Translations under genes and position numbers: made by a program
Shown here: positions 8,930 through 17,246 of the stretch, one piece after another
Layout of the letters: the number at the start of each line of letters is the position of its first letter
Position numbering within the stretch: position 1 is the stretch's first letter
The notes under the pieces: generated by a model
Database searches by the model: none
Seen by the model: the letters and a program-made list of their open reading frames with translations, nothing else
What the model was told of the DNA's origin: nothing
Origin: Pseudonocardia sp. T1-2H
GTDB lineage: Bacteria > Actinomycetota > Actinomycetes > Mycobacteriales > Pseudonocardiaceae
NCBI RefSeq assembly: GCF_038039215.1
Contig: NZ_JBBPCL010000001.1
Location: 744,001 to 808,000 of the forward strand
DNA: 64,000 nt
Reading direction: 5' to 3'

Positions 8930-8974
8930 CTCATAACCCAGAGGTCGTAGGTTCGAATCCTACCCCCGCTACTA
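8930..8974 (+). repeat. attR of island 1 (partial tRNA-fMet copy)
   Basis: A 45-nt exact copy of the 3' part of tRNA-fMet (4812-4856). The sequence before it (CCCATTCGC) is not tRNA, so this is a duplicated att core and not a second tRNA. Confidence 0.92.
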
Positions 8975-8977
8975 CGC

Positions 8978-9014
8978 AAGAGGGCCACTGACCAGCACGG
9001 TCAGTGGCTCTCTT
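8978..9014 (+). terminator. Terminator hairpin after attR
   Basis: AAGAGGGCCACTGACC pairs with GGTCAGTGGCTCTCTT (one G-T pair), followed by GCTTTTT. Confidence 0.8.
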
Positions 9015-9027
9015 GCTTTTTGTGTGC

Positions 9028-9240
9028 TCAGACCAGGGGCGAATCGGCCCCGATGGTCACGGCCGTGGTCACGGAGCCCGTGGCCGGCCCCAGGATCGCC
9101 GTCGCCGCGACCTGCGCGGCGTGCTCGTCCATCCCCGGGATCACGTGCATGTAGGTGTCCTGCGTGAGCGAGACCGACGAGTGCCCCGACCGCTCGCTGA
9201 CGATCTTGACCGGCACGCCGGCCCGCAGCGACGCCCCGAT
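9028..9240 (-). pseudogene. C-terminal remnant of a second tyrosine integrase
   Basis: The minus-strand frame reads SLRAGVPVKIVSERSGHSS, then VSLTQDTYMHVIPGMDEHAA, the box III and tyrosine end of an actinobacterial phage/AICE integrase. The HDLRHTHA box II that should precede SLRAGVPV is gone (replaced by DPIGA). It lies just outside attR of island 1, so it belonged to a second element integrated in tandem at the same tRNA. Confidence 0.8.
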
Positions 9241-9360
9241 CGGGTCGCTTGGCGACCGCCGAGATTCGTCGCCGGTTCAGTCGCTGCGTCGGTCGGTGCC
9301 CCAGCTCAGGGTCGCCCAGAGGAGCTGGCGGGCGCCTGCCGGACAGCGGTGTGGTTCTGG

Positions 9361-10014
9361 TCAGCCGGGCACGGCGTAGGCGACAACGTTGTCGGCATAT
9401 TGGCGGGTGTGCTGGTCGAACGAGCCACCGCAGGTGACCAGGGCCAGGCGCGGCGGCCCGTCGGTCGTGAACAGTTCCGGTGGCAGCGCGGTCTTCGGGT
9501 AACTGCGCACCGCGCGCACCACGTAGCCCTGTGTGCCGCGGTCCGTCCTGAGCCGTACCTGGTCACCGGGGCGCAGTGCAGGCAGGTGGTAGAAGGCGCC
9601 GGGCCCGTCGCGGGCGGTGTCGATGTGGCCGTCCACCACGACCGTTCCGTGTCCGCTGCCGGGCCGGGCGCCGGCCTGCCACCAACCGAGTACACCGGGG
9701 TCATCGGGAACCAGCAGCGCGCCGCCCGGCTCGACGTCGACCGGCACGACGGGGGCGTCCACGCCGAGTGACGGCAGCTGCAGCTGCTCCGGGGTCGCCG
9801 GCGCCGCAACCGGCGCGGGCGGCCCCACGATCGGCACCGTTGGCGGAGTCGGTGCTGCCGCGGGCACGGCTCCGCGGTTCGGTGTGGCCGCCGCGGCGCT
9901 CCACCAGCCGACCAGGCCGATGGTGATCATGGCCAGGCCGGCCAGCAACATCATCCAGGGCAGCCGTGGTCGCCGGTGAGATGCCGGCACCCGCGGCGCA
10001 CCGGGTGTCCTCAC
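9361..10014 (-). CDS. Class F sortase
   Basis: A 217-residue protein: short cytoplasmic tail, one membrane span (WMMLLAGLAMITIGLVGWW), an Ala/Pro linker, then a sortase barrel. The catalytic residues are visible: His in VVVDGHIDTA, Cys in LALVTCGGSF (the class F TxTCGG form) and a likely Arg in HTRQYADNVV. It should cleave a sorting signal and attach a surface protein. GTG 10014 overlaps the stop of the upstream DUF4142 gene (GTGA), so translation is coupled, suggesting that the upstream protein is a partner or substrate. Confidence 0.9.
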   Translation of the reverse strand: MRTPGAPRVPASHRRPRLPWMMLLAGLAMITIGLVGWWSAAAATPNRGAVPAAAPTPPTVPIVGPPAPVAAPATPEQLQLPSLGVDAPVVPVDVEPGGALLVPDDPGVLGWWQAGARPGSGHGTVVVDGHIDTARDGPGAFYHLPALRPGDQVRLRTDRGTQGYVVRAVRSYPKTALPPELFTTDGPPRLALVTCGGSFDQHTRQYADNVVAYAVPG

Positions 10015-10748
10015 GCTCGGCGCCTCCGGGTGAGCAGTTGGGCCCCGGCCCCGACGACGAGCAGTGAGCCGCAGCCGAGCAGGGCACCGACCAGCTCGGG
10101 AGACGCCCACGGCGCCGCCGTGCCGCCGGAGCCGGCGCTCACCCCGCTCGGCACGCCGCCGATTTGCTGCAGGTCACTCTGCAGCAACTGCAGGTGCTTC
10201 TGAGCGACCGGCAGGTAGCTGCTGGCGAACTGTTTGACCGCGGCGTCGCTGCCCGAGGAGAGCTCCTGCTGGGTCTGGCTGATGGACTCTTGATGACCGG
10301 CGATCTCGGGCTGCAGGTAGGCGAGGTCGAACGCGGTACCGGTGGCTGCCGTGAGCTGTTGCAGCACCTGCTGTTGCATCTGGTTGGGGGTGCTCGGCAG
10401 GGTCACCGAGGCGTTCTGTGCGATGCCGCGCAGCTGGGTGAGCGCCTGTTGGTGATCACTGATGAGCGTCTGGGCGGTCTGTTTGACGGCGGCGGTCGTC
10501 CCCTTCTGGGCGGCGAGCCCGCCGGCCGTGATCTCGGTCAGATCGGTCTGCGCGTTCTGCATGATGTACAGCCGATCCTGGTCGGAGAGCTGCCCACCGG
10601 TCCCGGGTGCCCCGGCGCTGCTGCTCGGTGGCGTGTTCGTGCCGGTGCCGGGAGGTGGGGGCGGCGTGGTCTGCGCTGCGGCGACCCCGCTGCCGAGCAT
10701 CAGAGCGGCCGCACCGAGCATGCCGGCCGCGGCGACGGTGAACCTCAT
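10011..10748 (-). CDS. DUF4142 exported protein with C-terminal membrane anchor
   Basis: A 245-residue protein with a signal peptide (FTVAAAGMLGAAALMLGSGV..AAA), a Pro/Thr/Ser-rich linker, and a helical DUF4142 (ferritin-like) domain at ~60-200 (SDQDRLYIMQNAQTDLTE .. VKQTAQTLISDHQQAL). The C-terminus has a Gly/Ser linker, a hydrophobic span (LVGALLGCGSLLVVGAGA) and RRRR, the layout of a cell-wall sorting signal, but no LPXTG motif is visible. ATG 10748 has GGAAGGGG just upstream. It is the first gene of an operon with the sortase and lies behind a stress-sigma promoter. Confidence 0.85.
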   Translation of the reverse strand: MRFTVAAAGMLGAAALMLGSGVAAAQTTPPPPPGTGTNTPPSSSAGAPGTGGQLSDQDRLYIMQNAQTDLTEITAGGLAAQKGTTAAVKQTAQTLISDHQQALTQLRGIAQNASVTLPSTPNQMQQQVLQQLTAATGTAFDLAYLQPEIAGHQESISQTQQELSSGSDAAVKQFASSYLPVAQKHLQLLQSDLQQIGGVPSGVSAGSGGTAAPWASPELVGALLGCGSLLVVGAGAQLLTRRRRA

Positions 10749-10813
10749 ACGTACCCCTTCCGGTAGGGAGGGCGCCGAAGTCGCCGTCCTCCTTCGGCCA
10801 ACGGGGGAGGTAC

Positions 10814-10838
10814 TTACCCGCGGACCGAGACCCGAAAC
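10814..10838 (-). promoter_or_regulatory. SigB/SigF-type stress promoter of the DUF4142-sortase operon
   Basis: On the minus strand: GTTT (10838-10835), exactly 15 nt, GGGTAA (10819-10814). The -10 lies ~65 bp upstream of the DUF4142 start. This matches the SigB/SigF class and parallels the site at 7500. Confidence 0.6.
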
Positions 10839-11174
10839 ACGGGGCCCGTGCGGTCGGTCGGAAAGCGGATCGGGGACTGTCCTCCTCAGTCCGGGGCGTC
10901 TCCCCGGTGCCGTGACGGTCGCGCGTCCGGCCCGCTCGCACCGTCGACCGACCAGGTCACGGACCGGTCGACGCGTGCGTAGGTCGATCGGCGGACCCCG
11001 CGTCGTCGGCGGCCACGAGGAAGGTCCTCGGAGCCCGCCCGAGGGCCTTCTCCCCACGGTGCTCTCGGCGTGGACGTGCAGGTGCGCCTTCGGTAGCGGG
11101 CGGAGGTCCGGCACGACTGGCGACGCTGGGGAGCGCGGAGCGGGCCCGCGATAGACATCAGGGATGATGCGCAG
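10839..11174. other. Intergenic region between divergent genes, no gene seen
   Basis: GC-rich sequence between the stress promoter and the S4 gene. No supportable coding frame, RNA or repeat is seen. Confidence 0.4.
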
Positions 11175-11684
11175 GTGGCTGGTCCCGTGCAGAACGTCCC
11201 GATCTCCGCCGAACCCATCCGGCTCGGCCAGTTCCTCAAGCTCTCCGGCCTGGCCGAGGACGGTGCGCACGCCCGCGAGCTGATCGAGGCCGGCGAGGTG
11301 ACGGTGGACGGCCGGCCGGAGCTCCGTCGTGGGGCCCAGCTCCGCAGCGGCGCCGTGGTGGCGGTCGGGGGAACAAGGCGCGCCCGGTCGTCGGCTGAGG
11401 CGCTACCAGCCGAGGGCCTGGTCCAGCCGTTCCTCCACCATCGGCGCCATCGACCGCATGTAGGTCGCGGTGACGTGGTTGTCGTCCAGGTAGACGAGCA
11501 CGTTGCCGACGACGGCGGGGCACTGCTCCGGATCGCAGAGCGCGTCCGTCATGTCCAGGAAGGACACGTTCGGAGGCAGATCCGGGATCTGCTCGTAGGG
11601 AGGCGTCGCGGCGTAGACGTCCGCTCGGGCGACGCCGCACTCCGGCGCGTCGGCTCCGAACTGCTGTACGCAGTCCGGGCGTGA
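11175..11684 (+). CDS. S4-domain RNA-binding protein, probably frameshifted near its end
   Basis: Residues ~10-65 are a compact S4 domain (RLGQFLKLSGLAEDGAHARE, LIEAGEVTVDGRPELRRGAQ, LRSGAVVAVG), as in the stand-alone YbcJ-type proteins of ~70 residues. After VAVGG the frame continues ~100 residues in low-complexity sequence antisense to the acyltransferase gene. One extra G in the GGGGG run at 11367-11371 would instead give VGGNKARPVVG and a TGA at about 11397, the normal length. The long tail is therefore probably an indel artefact. GTG 11187 is an alternative start. Confidence 0.7.
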   Translation: MAGPVQNVPISAEPIRLGQFLKLSGLAEDGAHARELIEAGEVTVDGRPELRRGAQLRSGAVVAVGGTRRARSSAEALPAEGLVQPFLHHRRHRPHVGRGDVVVVQVDEHVADDGGALLRIAERVRHVQEGHVRRQIRDLLVGRRRGVDVRSGDAALRRVGSELLYAVRA

Positions 11685-13457
11685 CGAGGCGAAACGGGGG
11701 TTGTCCCGGAACGCGACGACCGGGACGCCGGCGTCGTTCATCCGCCGCCACTGCTCGACGTAGCCGGCCGGGGTGTGCTCGGTCAGTCCCGGCCGCACGT
11801 CACGGCTCGCGGCGGTGAACACGGCATCCGGGTGGAGCGCGAGGATCGTGTCCGCCGCGATCTGGTTCCACCCCACACAGTCTGCGTTGTTCGGGTCCGT
11901 GTCCGACCGGGTGGAGAACGGGCAGGCCCCGAGGAGGAAGGTCACGAGACGCCAGTTGCGGCTCTCGGCGATCGGCTGCAGCGCGTCGACGTACTGCTGG
12001 GAGTGCGAGTCGCCGACGACGACGAGGGTGTGTTCGGGGGTTCCGTTCGTGGCGAGGGTGCATTCCGGCACCTGTGACTGGTCCGGCACCGGCCGGCAGG
12101 TCCAGGCGCCTCGCTGCTGTCCCCAGTCCTGAGAGATCGTCACCATGGGCGGGACGGGCTCCACCGCGGTCCGGCCGTCGTTCGGCAACCCCTCGCGCAG
12201 CGCCATCGCCCCGGGATGGTCGACGTCCCCGATCGTGCCGAGGTCGCCGGCCCGCTGGTAGGCCGAGATCTGCCACCCACCCGCAGCCACCAGCACCACC
12301 ACGACCATCGTCGCGCAGATCCGCGTCCGGGAACGGTCCGTGAGCCGGGCCCGTCGGAGAGGCTCCTCGACGAGATGGTGCGTCGCGATCGCCAGGACGA
12401 CCGAGATCGCGACCACGACCGCGCCGTCGGGCAGGCCGACCTCGGCGCGGCCCCGGACGACGAGGAAGAAGATCAGGACCGGCCAGTGCCAGAGGTAGAG
12501 CGCGTAGCTGAGATCACCCAGGTACTGCATCGGCCGGCTGCCGAGCAGGCGGTCCGCGCCCAGCGGGCTCCCGGTCGCGCCGGCCAGCAGGATCATGACC
12601 GCGCAGAGGGTCGGCCACAGCGCCGCGTAGCCGGGGAACACGCGGTCGACCTGCAGGACCAGGCCGCACGCGACGAGCCCCAGCACGCCGGCCCAGCCCA
12701 TCGCGAGGCGCAGCGCCCGGGACAGCACGACGGTGTCGATCACGAGCGCGAGCAGCCCGCCGAGCGCGAACTCCCAGACGCGGGTCAGGGAGTGGAAGTA
12801 GGCCAGCGGCTGGTTCGCCAGCGTCAGGACGATCGAGAACGTCAGGGACGCCACGAAGATGCCGATCATCGTCAGCGTCAGGTGGATCCGCAGCTTGTCC
12901 CGCGAATAGCCCGCGGTGAGCGCGACGAGCGCCACCAGGAGCGGCCACACGACGTAGAACTGCACCTGGACCGAGAGCGACCAGAAGTGCTGGACCACGC
13001 TCGCGGTGTCGTGCTGGGCCGCGTAGTCCACCGCGTCGGTGCCGAGCCGCCAGTTCTCCACGAAGACGGCGCTGGCGAGGACCTCCTTGACCGTCTGCAG
13101 CCAGCGGGCCTCGGGCAGGAGGGCGACGCCCAGCGGGATGCAGACGATCAGCACGACGAACGCGGCCGGGACCAGCCGGGTGGCCTGGCGGGCCCACATC
13201 GGACCGAGGCTCAGCGGGCCGCGGGAGGCGGAGCGGAAGAGCGACCCGGTGATGAGGAAGCCGGAGAGGACGAAGAAGACGTCGACGCCGCCGGAGACCC
13301 GGCCGATCCACACGTGGTAGACGACGACGAGGGCGACGGCGAGGGCCCGCAGGCCCTGCAGTTCGGGGCGGAAGGTGCGCGGGGCCCGCGTCGCGGAGGC
13401 GGGCCGGCCGAAGCCGGCGTTCACCGGGCCCGGGAGATCCGAGGGATTCTGGGGCAT
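11403..13457 (-). CDS. Membrane acyltransferase with SGNH domain (OafA/YrhL-like)
   Basis: A 684-residue protein. The N-terminal acyltransferase-3 domain (~30-380) begins FRPELQGLRALAVALVVVYH and has about ten membrane spans with the family's GVDVFFVLSGFLITG. The C-terminal SGNH domain (~430-680) shows LVVVGDSHSQQY (nucleophile Ser, about residue 480) and DDNHVTATYM (Asp-His pair, about 660). It transfers acyl groups to cell-surface glycans or peptidoglycan; the exact acceptor cannot be read from sequence. Monocistronic, convergent with the S4 gene. Confidence 0.92.
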   Translation of the reverse strand: MPQNPSDLPGPVNAGFGRPASATRAPRTFRPELQGLRALAVALVVVYHVWIGRVSGGVDVFFVLSGFLITGSLFRSASRGPLSLGPMWARQATRLVPAAFVVLIVCIPLGVALLPEARWLQTVKEVLASAVFVENWRLGTDAVDYAAQHDTASVVQHFWSLSVQVQFYVVWPLLVALVALTAGYSRDKLRIHLTLTMIGIFVASLTFSIVLTLANQPLAYFHSLTRVWEFALGGLLALVIDTVVLSRALRLAMGWAGVLGLVACGLVLQVDRVFPGYAALWPTLCAVMILLAGATGSPLGADRLLGSRPMQYLGDLSYALYLWHWPVLIFFLVVRGRAEVGLPDGAVVVAISVVLAIATHHLVEEPLRRARLTDRSRTRICATMVVVVLVAAGGWQISAYQRAGDLGTIGDVDHPGAMALREGLPNDGRTAVEPVPPMVTISQDWGQQRGAWTCRPVPDQSQVPECTLATNGTPEHTLVVVGDSHSQQYVDALQPIAESRNWRLVTFLLGACPFSTRSDTDPNNADCVGWNQIAADTILALHPDAVFTAASRDVRPGLTEHTPAGYVEQWRRMNDAGVPVVAFRDNPRFASSRPDCVQQFGADAPECGVARADVYAATPPYEQIPDLPPNVSFLDMTDALCDPEQCPAVVGNVLVYLDDNHVTATYMRSMAPMVEERLDQALGW

Positions 13458-13635
13458 CTCCGGGACCGGCCTCCGCCTCGGCTCGTTCGCGCCTCCGGCG
13501 GGGGCGGCGCGCGGTGGCGTGCCCGAAGAGGGAGCGTCACCGAACGTTCGAATTCTCGGCGGAGCGTCACCGCCGCCGCCGTCCGGCGGATCCCGTCAGA
13601 TTAGGCCATCCGGGCGGGAACCGCTGGTCGGAGGG

Positions 13636-14373
13636 TCAGTAGCCCACGTAGCTGCCGGAGCTGTCCGTGCGGCCACCCGCCTCGAGCGTCTCCAGGCCGT
13701 AGGTGGCGACCATGTACCGGACGCCGGCGGTGATGTTCGCGACCGGGTCGGTGATCGACTTACCGGCGAGGCTCGGGTGCACGTAGGCCCGGAACGTCGC
13801 CGGGATGACCTGCATCAGGCCCTGGGACGGGGTGCCGCGACGAGCGTTGGAGTCCCAGTTGTTGATCGCCGTCGGGTTGCCGCCCGACTCGGCCATGATG
13901 ACCTTCTTGACCGACGGCGCGAGGTCCTGCGGGAGGTCGCAGACCGCGAGCGCCTGGGCGATCCAGCCGTCGACGCCGCCCTGCGAGATCAGCGCGGCGA
14001 GCTTGTCCGCCGCGGCCTGCTTGCGCGCCTCCTCGGCGTGCTGGGCGGCGATCTGGTCGGCGATCTTGCCGGCCTTGTCCAGCGAGGCGATCTGCGCATC
14101 GGCCCCGGAGGGGTCCGCGAAGGACGCCGTGTAGGCGACCGGGCTGATGTGGCCGTCGGTCGCGGCGACGTCGCCGATCCCGTCGGTGGGCGCCGAGGGC
14201 TCGAGGACGGTCGCGTTGGCGGCGAGGGCCGCCGTGGTGCCGGTGCCTTCCGCCGCCGCCGCGGTGTTGTTCGTGGCTCCGGTGGAGGTCACGGCCGCGA
14301 AGGCGCCGGTGGTGACCACGCCGATGGCCGCGCCGAAGGCGGCGGTCATCGAGAAGCTACGACGGGTGTTCAC
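13636..14373 (-). CDS. Exported lytic transglycosylase (SLT fold)
   Basis: A 245-residue protein with a signal peptide (SMTAAFGAAIGVVTTGAFAA), an Ala/Thr-rich linker, a short coiled segment (KIADQIAAQHAEEARKQAAA) and a C-terminal transglycosylase domain: KKVIMAESGGNPTAINNWD carries the catalytic Glu (about residue 161) and SQGLMQVIPATFRAYV the SLT GLMQ motif. It cleaves peptidoglycan glycan strands. GTG 14373 is chosen because it begins VNTRRSFS ahead of the signal core; ATG 14349 is possible. No clear Shine-Dalgarno sequence is visible. Confidence 0.85.
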   Translation of the reverse strand: MNTRRSFSMTAAFGAAIGVVTTGAFAAVTSTGATNNTAAAAEGTGTTAALAANATVLEPSAPTDGIGDVAATDGHISPVAYTASFADPSGADAQIASLDKAGKIADQIAAQHAEEARKQAAADKLAALISQGGVDGWIAQALAVCDLPQDLAPSVKKVIMAESGGNPTAINNWDSNARRGTPSQGLMQVIPATFRAYVHPSLAGKSITDPVANITAGVRYMVATYGLETLEAGGRTDSSGSYVGY

Positions 14374-14833
14374 GGGACCGTTGACGGTCGCGTGACGCGC
14401 TGCGGAGCGCCGTGCAGTGTCCCGGTGGGGAGCCGGGACGTCGATCACACGGCGGCCGCCTGGGGAGCGGTGGCCAGCCAAGAACCTGCCCTTTCACGAT
14501 CGGGGGCTCGATCACGAACGACGCCGGGTCGGGGGTCCCGGGAGCAGGTCGGGGGTCCTGCTCGAAGTCCGCTCGTGATCGGACCGTGATGACTCGGCAG
14601 ACCTTACGGAGGACCCACTCGTCGAGACAAGGGCGAGGACGGCCTGTCGGCGCTCAGGGCGAGCCGCTCGTCTCGCCGTGGGGCGCCGGCCTGCCGCTTC
14701 GTCCGGCGGTGAACGGTCGGCGAGCCCGATAGGCGGTCGACTGCTCCGTTCAGGCCTCTGGGTTACGCCGGACGGGTGGTGAGGGGAGCGGAAGGCCCGC
14801 ACCTGAACCCGGATCGAGGTGTAGGAACGAGCT
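14374..14833. other. 460-bp divergent intergenic region with short repeats
   Basis: It separates the transglycosylase and soxR. GGTCGGGGGTCC occurs twice (14527-14538 and 14547-14558), and GATCACGAACG / CGCTCGTGATC arms flank it, so a structured leader for the transglycosylase mRNA is possible. I could not match it to a known riboswitch. Confidence 0.4.
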
Positions 14834-15295
14834 GTGGACCAGTCGGACCTGTTGACCATCGGCGAGGTCGTCGACCGCAGTGGCTTCCCGCACTCCGCCC
14901 TGCGCTACTACGAGAAGGAGGGCCTCGTCGCGGCGACCCGCACCGGCGGTGGCCAGCGCCGGTACCGGCGCGCGACGCTGCGCCGGCTCGCCTTCATCCG
15001 GGCGGCCCGGGCGATCGGCATCGGCCTCGACGAGGTGCGCGAGGCCCTGGACTCCCTCCCCGCGGAACGGCCGACCACCGAGGACTGGACGCGGCTGTCC
15101 CAGCGCTGGCGGGGCCGGCTCGACGAGCAGATCCAGGCCCTCGAGGCGCTGCGCGACGGTCTGGACTCCTGCATCGGCTGCGGCTGCCTGTCCCTCGCGC
15201 GCTGCGGCCTGCTGAACCCGAACGACAGCGCCGCGGCGCAGGGGGAGGGTGCCCGGATGCTCCCCGCGGCGCTGCGCCGTCCACTCGCGCACTGA
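14834..15295 (+). CDS. soxR: Redox-sensing MerR-family regulator SoxR
   Basis: A 153-residue protein: MerR winged HTH at residues ~6-75 (LTIGEVVDRSGFPHSALRYY .. GGQRRYRRATLRRLAFIR), dimerisation helix, then the [2Fe-2S] cluster ligands DSCIGCGCLSLARCG with Cys at about 113, 116, 118 and 124, the diagnostic SoxR spacing. It activates promoters when the cluster is oxidised, in actinomycetes usually by redox-active metabolites. The start is GTG 14834. No neighbouring gene has an obvious SoxR function. Confidence 0.93.
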   Translation: MDQSDLLTIGEVVDRSGFPHSALRYYEKEGLVAATRTGGGQRRYRRATLRRLAFIRAARAIGIGLDEVREALDSLPAERPTTEDWTRLSQRWRGRLDEQIQALEALRDGLDSCIGCGCLSLARCGLLNPNDSAAAQGEGARMLPAALRRPLAH

Positions 15296-15430
15296 GCGGG
15301 CCACCGGGGGTGTCGGCGGCGAGCCGGTCGGTCGCGCGGCCGAGGGAACGTCCTGTCCGGTCACGACGAAGATCCTGTGCGCCCGGGGGGTTTCCTGCGA
15401 GGGTGGGACTTTCCGACCTGGAGGTCAACG

Positions 15431-15751
15431 ATGATCTACGAGATCCGCGAGTACACGACCGTGCCCGGGCGCATGCCCGCACTGGTGAAGAGGTTCAAGG
15501 AGCACACCCTCGGCTTCTTCGAGGCGCACGGCATGGAGTGCGTGTTCATCTCGCTGACCGAGCTCGGCGACAACAGCAACAACGAGCTCGTCTACGTCAT
15601 GAGGTTCGACTCCTACGAGGACATGGCCACCAAGTGGGCCGCGTTCATGGCCGACGAGAAGTGGCTCGCCGTCCGCGCCGCGAGCGAGGAGGACGGCCCG
15701 ATCGTCGCGAAGCTGAGCCGGCGGGTGCTGAACCCCACCCAGTTCGGCTGA
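15431..15751 (+). CDS. NIPSNAP family protein
   Basis: A 106-residue protein beginning MIYEIREYTTVPGRMPALVK and continuing GDNSNNELVYVMRFDSYEDM and KWAAFMADEKWLAV, the single ferredoxin-like NIPSNAP domain. The biochemical role is unknown; members often sit in catabolic clusters. GAGG at 15421-15424 precedes ATG 15431. A related copy lies at 60548-60883. Here it is flanked by unrelated genes and appears monocistronic. Confidence 0.88.
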   Translation: MIYEIREYTTVPGRMPALVKRFKEHTLGFFEAHGMECVFISLTELGDNSNNELVYVMRFDSYEDMATKWAAFMADEKWLAVRAASEEDGPIVAKLSRRVLNPTQFG

Positions 15752-16028
15752 CCCGCCGCGGATTCGCATGCTCCGCCGGTCAGGGGTGGTGCGGCCGCCC
15801 CGACCGGCGGGCCCGCGCGAGCTCGCCTGTGCCCGGAGCCCCCGGGGAGATGCCGAGGCCGGCGGTCGCCGAGGGCGGCGGGGGAGCGGGCAGCGCCTCC
15901 GCCGGGGACCCGCCGGCCGACGCCGCGGACGGCCTGCGCCCCTTCCTGCTCACCGCCGCGGGCGTGCAGAAGCTCGTCGCCTGACGTGAGACGCCGGTCA
16001 TGCTGGACCGGGCGGCTGCCTGACTAGC

Positions 16029-16845
16029 GTGACCGGGGTGACCGACGCGGATACCGAAGCCGACCTGTCCGACGACTCCCTGGCCGACACCGCGCTGCAC
16101 GAGGCGGCGGCGAACCGCTGGCTCACCCTCGAAGGCCTCTCCAACCTCCGCGACGTGGGCGGGCTCCCGCTGAAGGCCGGCGGCACGACCCGCACCGGGG
16201 TGCTCTTCCGCAGCGAGGCGCTCAACCACATGACCCCCGCGGACATCCGGCACATGGTCGACGTCGTCGGCCTGAAGCTGGTCCTGGACCTGCGGACGGA
16301 CCGGGAGATCGCCGAGTTCCCCTCGACCGCCGTGGCCGAGGCCGGGGTGGAGATCGCGCAGTTCAGCTTCATCCCCGAGGAGGGCCGCGAGCTTCCCGGA
16401 GATCGGCGAGGACAACGACCCCATGGTGGCCAACTACCTCGGCTACCTCCGGGACCGCGGCCCGAACGTCCTCGGCGCCGTCCGCCGGCTCGCCGCGGAG
16501 GACACCGGTCCGGCGCTGGTGCACTGCGCCGCCGGCAAGGACCGGACCGGGACGCTGGTCGCGATGGTGCTCGACGCCGTCGGGGTCGAGCGGGAGGCGA
16601 TCATCGAGGACTACGCGCTCTCGGCCACGAGGATCGAGGACATGTTCACCCGCTGGCGGGCGCGCACGGGCGAGCCTGTCCCGGACGCCGACGAGCTGGA
16701 CCGGCACCGGCCGCGGGCCCGCGCCATGGCGGAGGTCCTCGCGGTGCTCGACGAGCGGGCCGGCGGCGCGGCCGGATGGCTGCTGGCGAACGGACTCACC
16801 GAGAACGAGCTCGCGATCCTGCGCGCCCGCCTCGCCGGAGCCTGA
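16029..16845 (+). pseudogene. Tyrosine-protein phosphatase with a frameshift
   Basis: Two frames together make a ~270-residue PF13350-type phosphatase. The N-terminal frame has WLTLEGLSNLRDVGGLPLK and the C-terminal frame, open to 16845, has the P-loop VHCAAGKDRTGTLVAMV (HCxxGKDRTG). The frames join at about 16395 (GAGCTTCCCGGAG); removing one C gives ELPEIGEDNDPMVANYLGYL and an intact protein. Either a recent frameshift or a base-calling error. Start GTG 16029 or 16038. Confidence 0.85.
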
Positions 16846-16846
16846 G

Positions 16847-17239
16847 CTACGGCATCTCCTCGATCGGCACCCGGGAGTCCAGCTTCCGCAGGGCGCCCGG
16901 GTCCCCGGTGACGGCGGGCCAGCCGCGCCGGCGGGCCGTCGTGACCACCTGACCGGCCACGATGTCGTCCTGCCCGGACGACGCGAGCAGCAGCCCGGAC
17001 TCCTGCGCCGCCGCCGGGCTCAGGTCCTGGATCACCGTGTTGGGCAGGCCCAGGAGCACCTGCAGGGCCGCGTGGTGCTCCGGTTCCAGCATTGACCACG
17101 CGCGCCCCAGCGCCGCACTCGGCACGGCCAGCACCATGTTCTCCTCGACCGCCGCCCACACCAGGGCCCGCACGTAGACCGGCCTGCCCGTGGCGAAGGC
17201 GATCAGTGCGCTGGAGTCGAGGACCCGTCCTCCGATCAC
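16847..17239 (-). CDS. PIN-domain toxin (VapC-like ribonuclease)
   Basis: A 130-residue PIN domain: acidic residues in VLDSSALIAFATGR near the N-terminus, SSGQDDIVAG in the middle and AVTGDPGAL near the C-terminus can form the metal site of a VapC-type RNase. GTG 17239 lies 7 nt after the stop of the upstream antitoxin-like gene, so the two form an operon in antitoxin-toxin order. The gene is convergent with the phosphatase, 1 nt apart at the stops. Confidence 0.8.
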   Translation of the reverse strand: MIGGRVLDSSALIAFATGRPVYVRALVWAAVEENMVLAVPSAALGRAWSMLEPEHHAALQVLLGLPNTVIQDLSPAAAQESGLLLASSGQDDIVAGQVVTTARRRGWPAVTGDPGALRKLDSRVPIEEMP

Positions 17240-17246
17240 CGGGGCC

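Larger units (their letters stand above)
4856..8930. mobile_element. Decayed genomic island 1 in tRNA-fMet
   Basis: About 4.1 kb lies between the two 45-bp tRNA-fMet repeats. The island contains a fragmented tyrosine integrase next to attL, small cargo genes (zinc ribbon, basic protein, STAS protein, PucR-type HTH), a stray tRNA-Tyr 3' end and tandem 12-bp repeats near both ends. No replication or transfer genes remain, so it is probably a deleted remnant. Confidence 0.8.

Noticed and set aside
8930..8974. A second tRNA-fMet gene
   Set aside because: The 5' half is missing, so it is attR and not a tRNA.
12216..13604. Long open frame antisense to the acyltransferase
   Set aside because: Low-complexity Arg/Asp/Gln composition typical of a GC-rich shadow.
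14374..14760. A ydaO-type (c-di-AMP) riboswitch ahead of the transglycosylase gene
   Set aside because: Actinobacterial wall hydrolases often have one, but I could not find its conserved core here; a covariance-model search would decide.
15850..15984. Small gene after the NIPSNAP gene (ends GVQKLVA)
   Set aside because: Low-complexity sequence, no domain and no ribosome site; not supportable.
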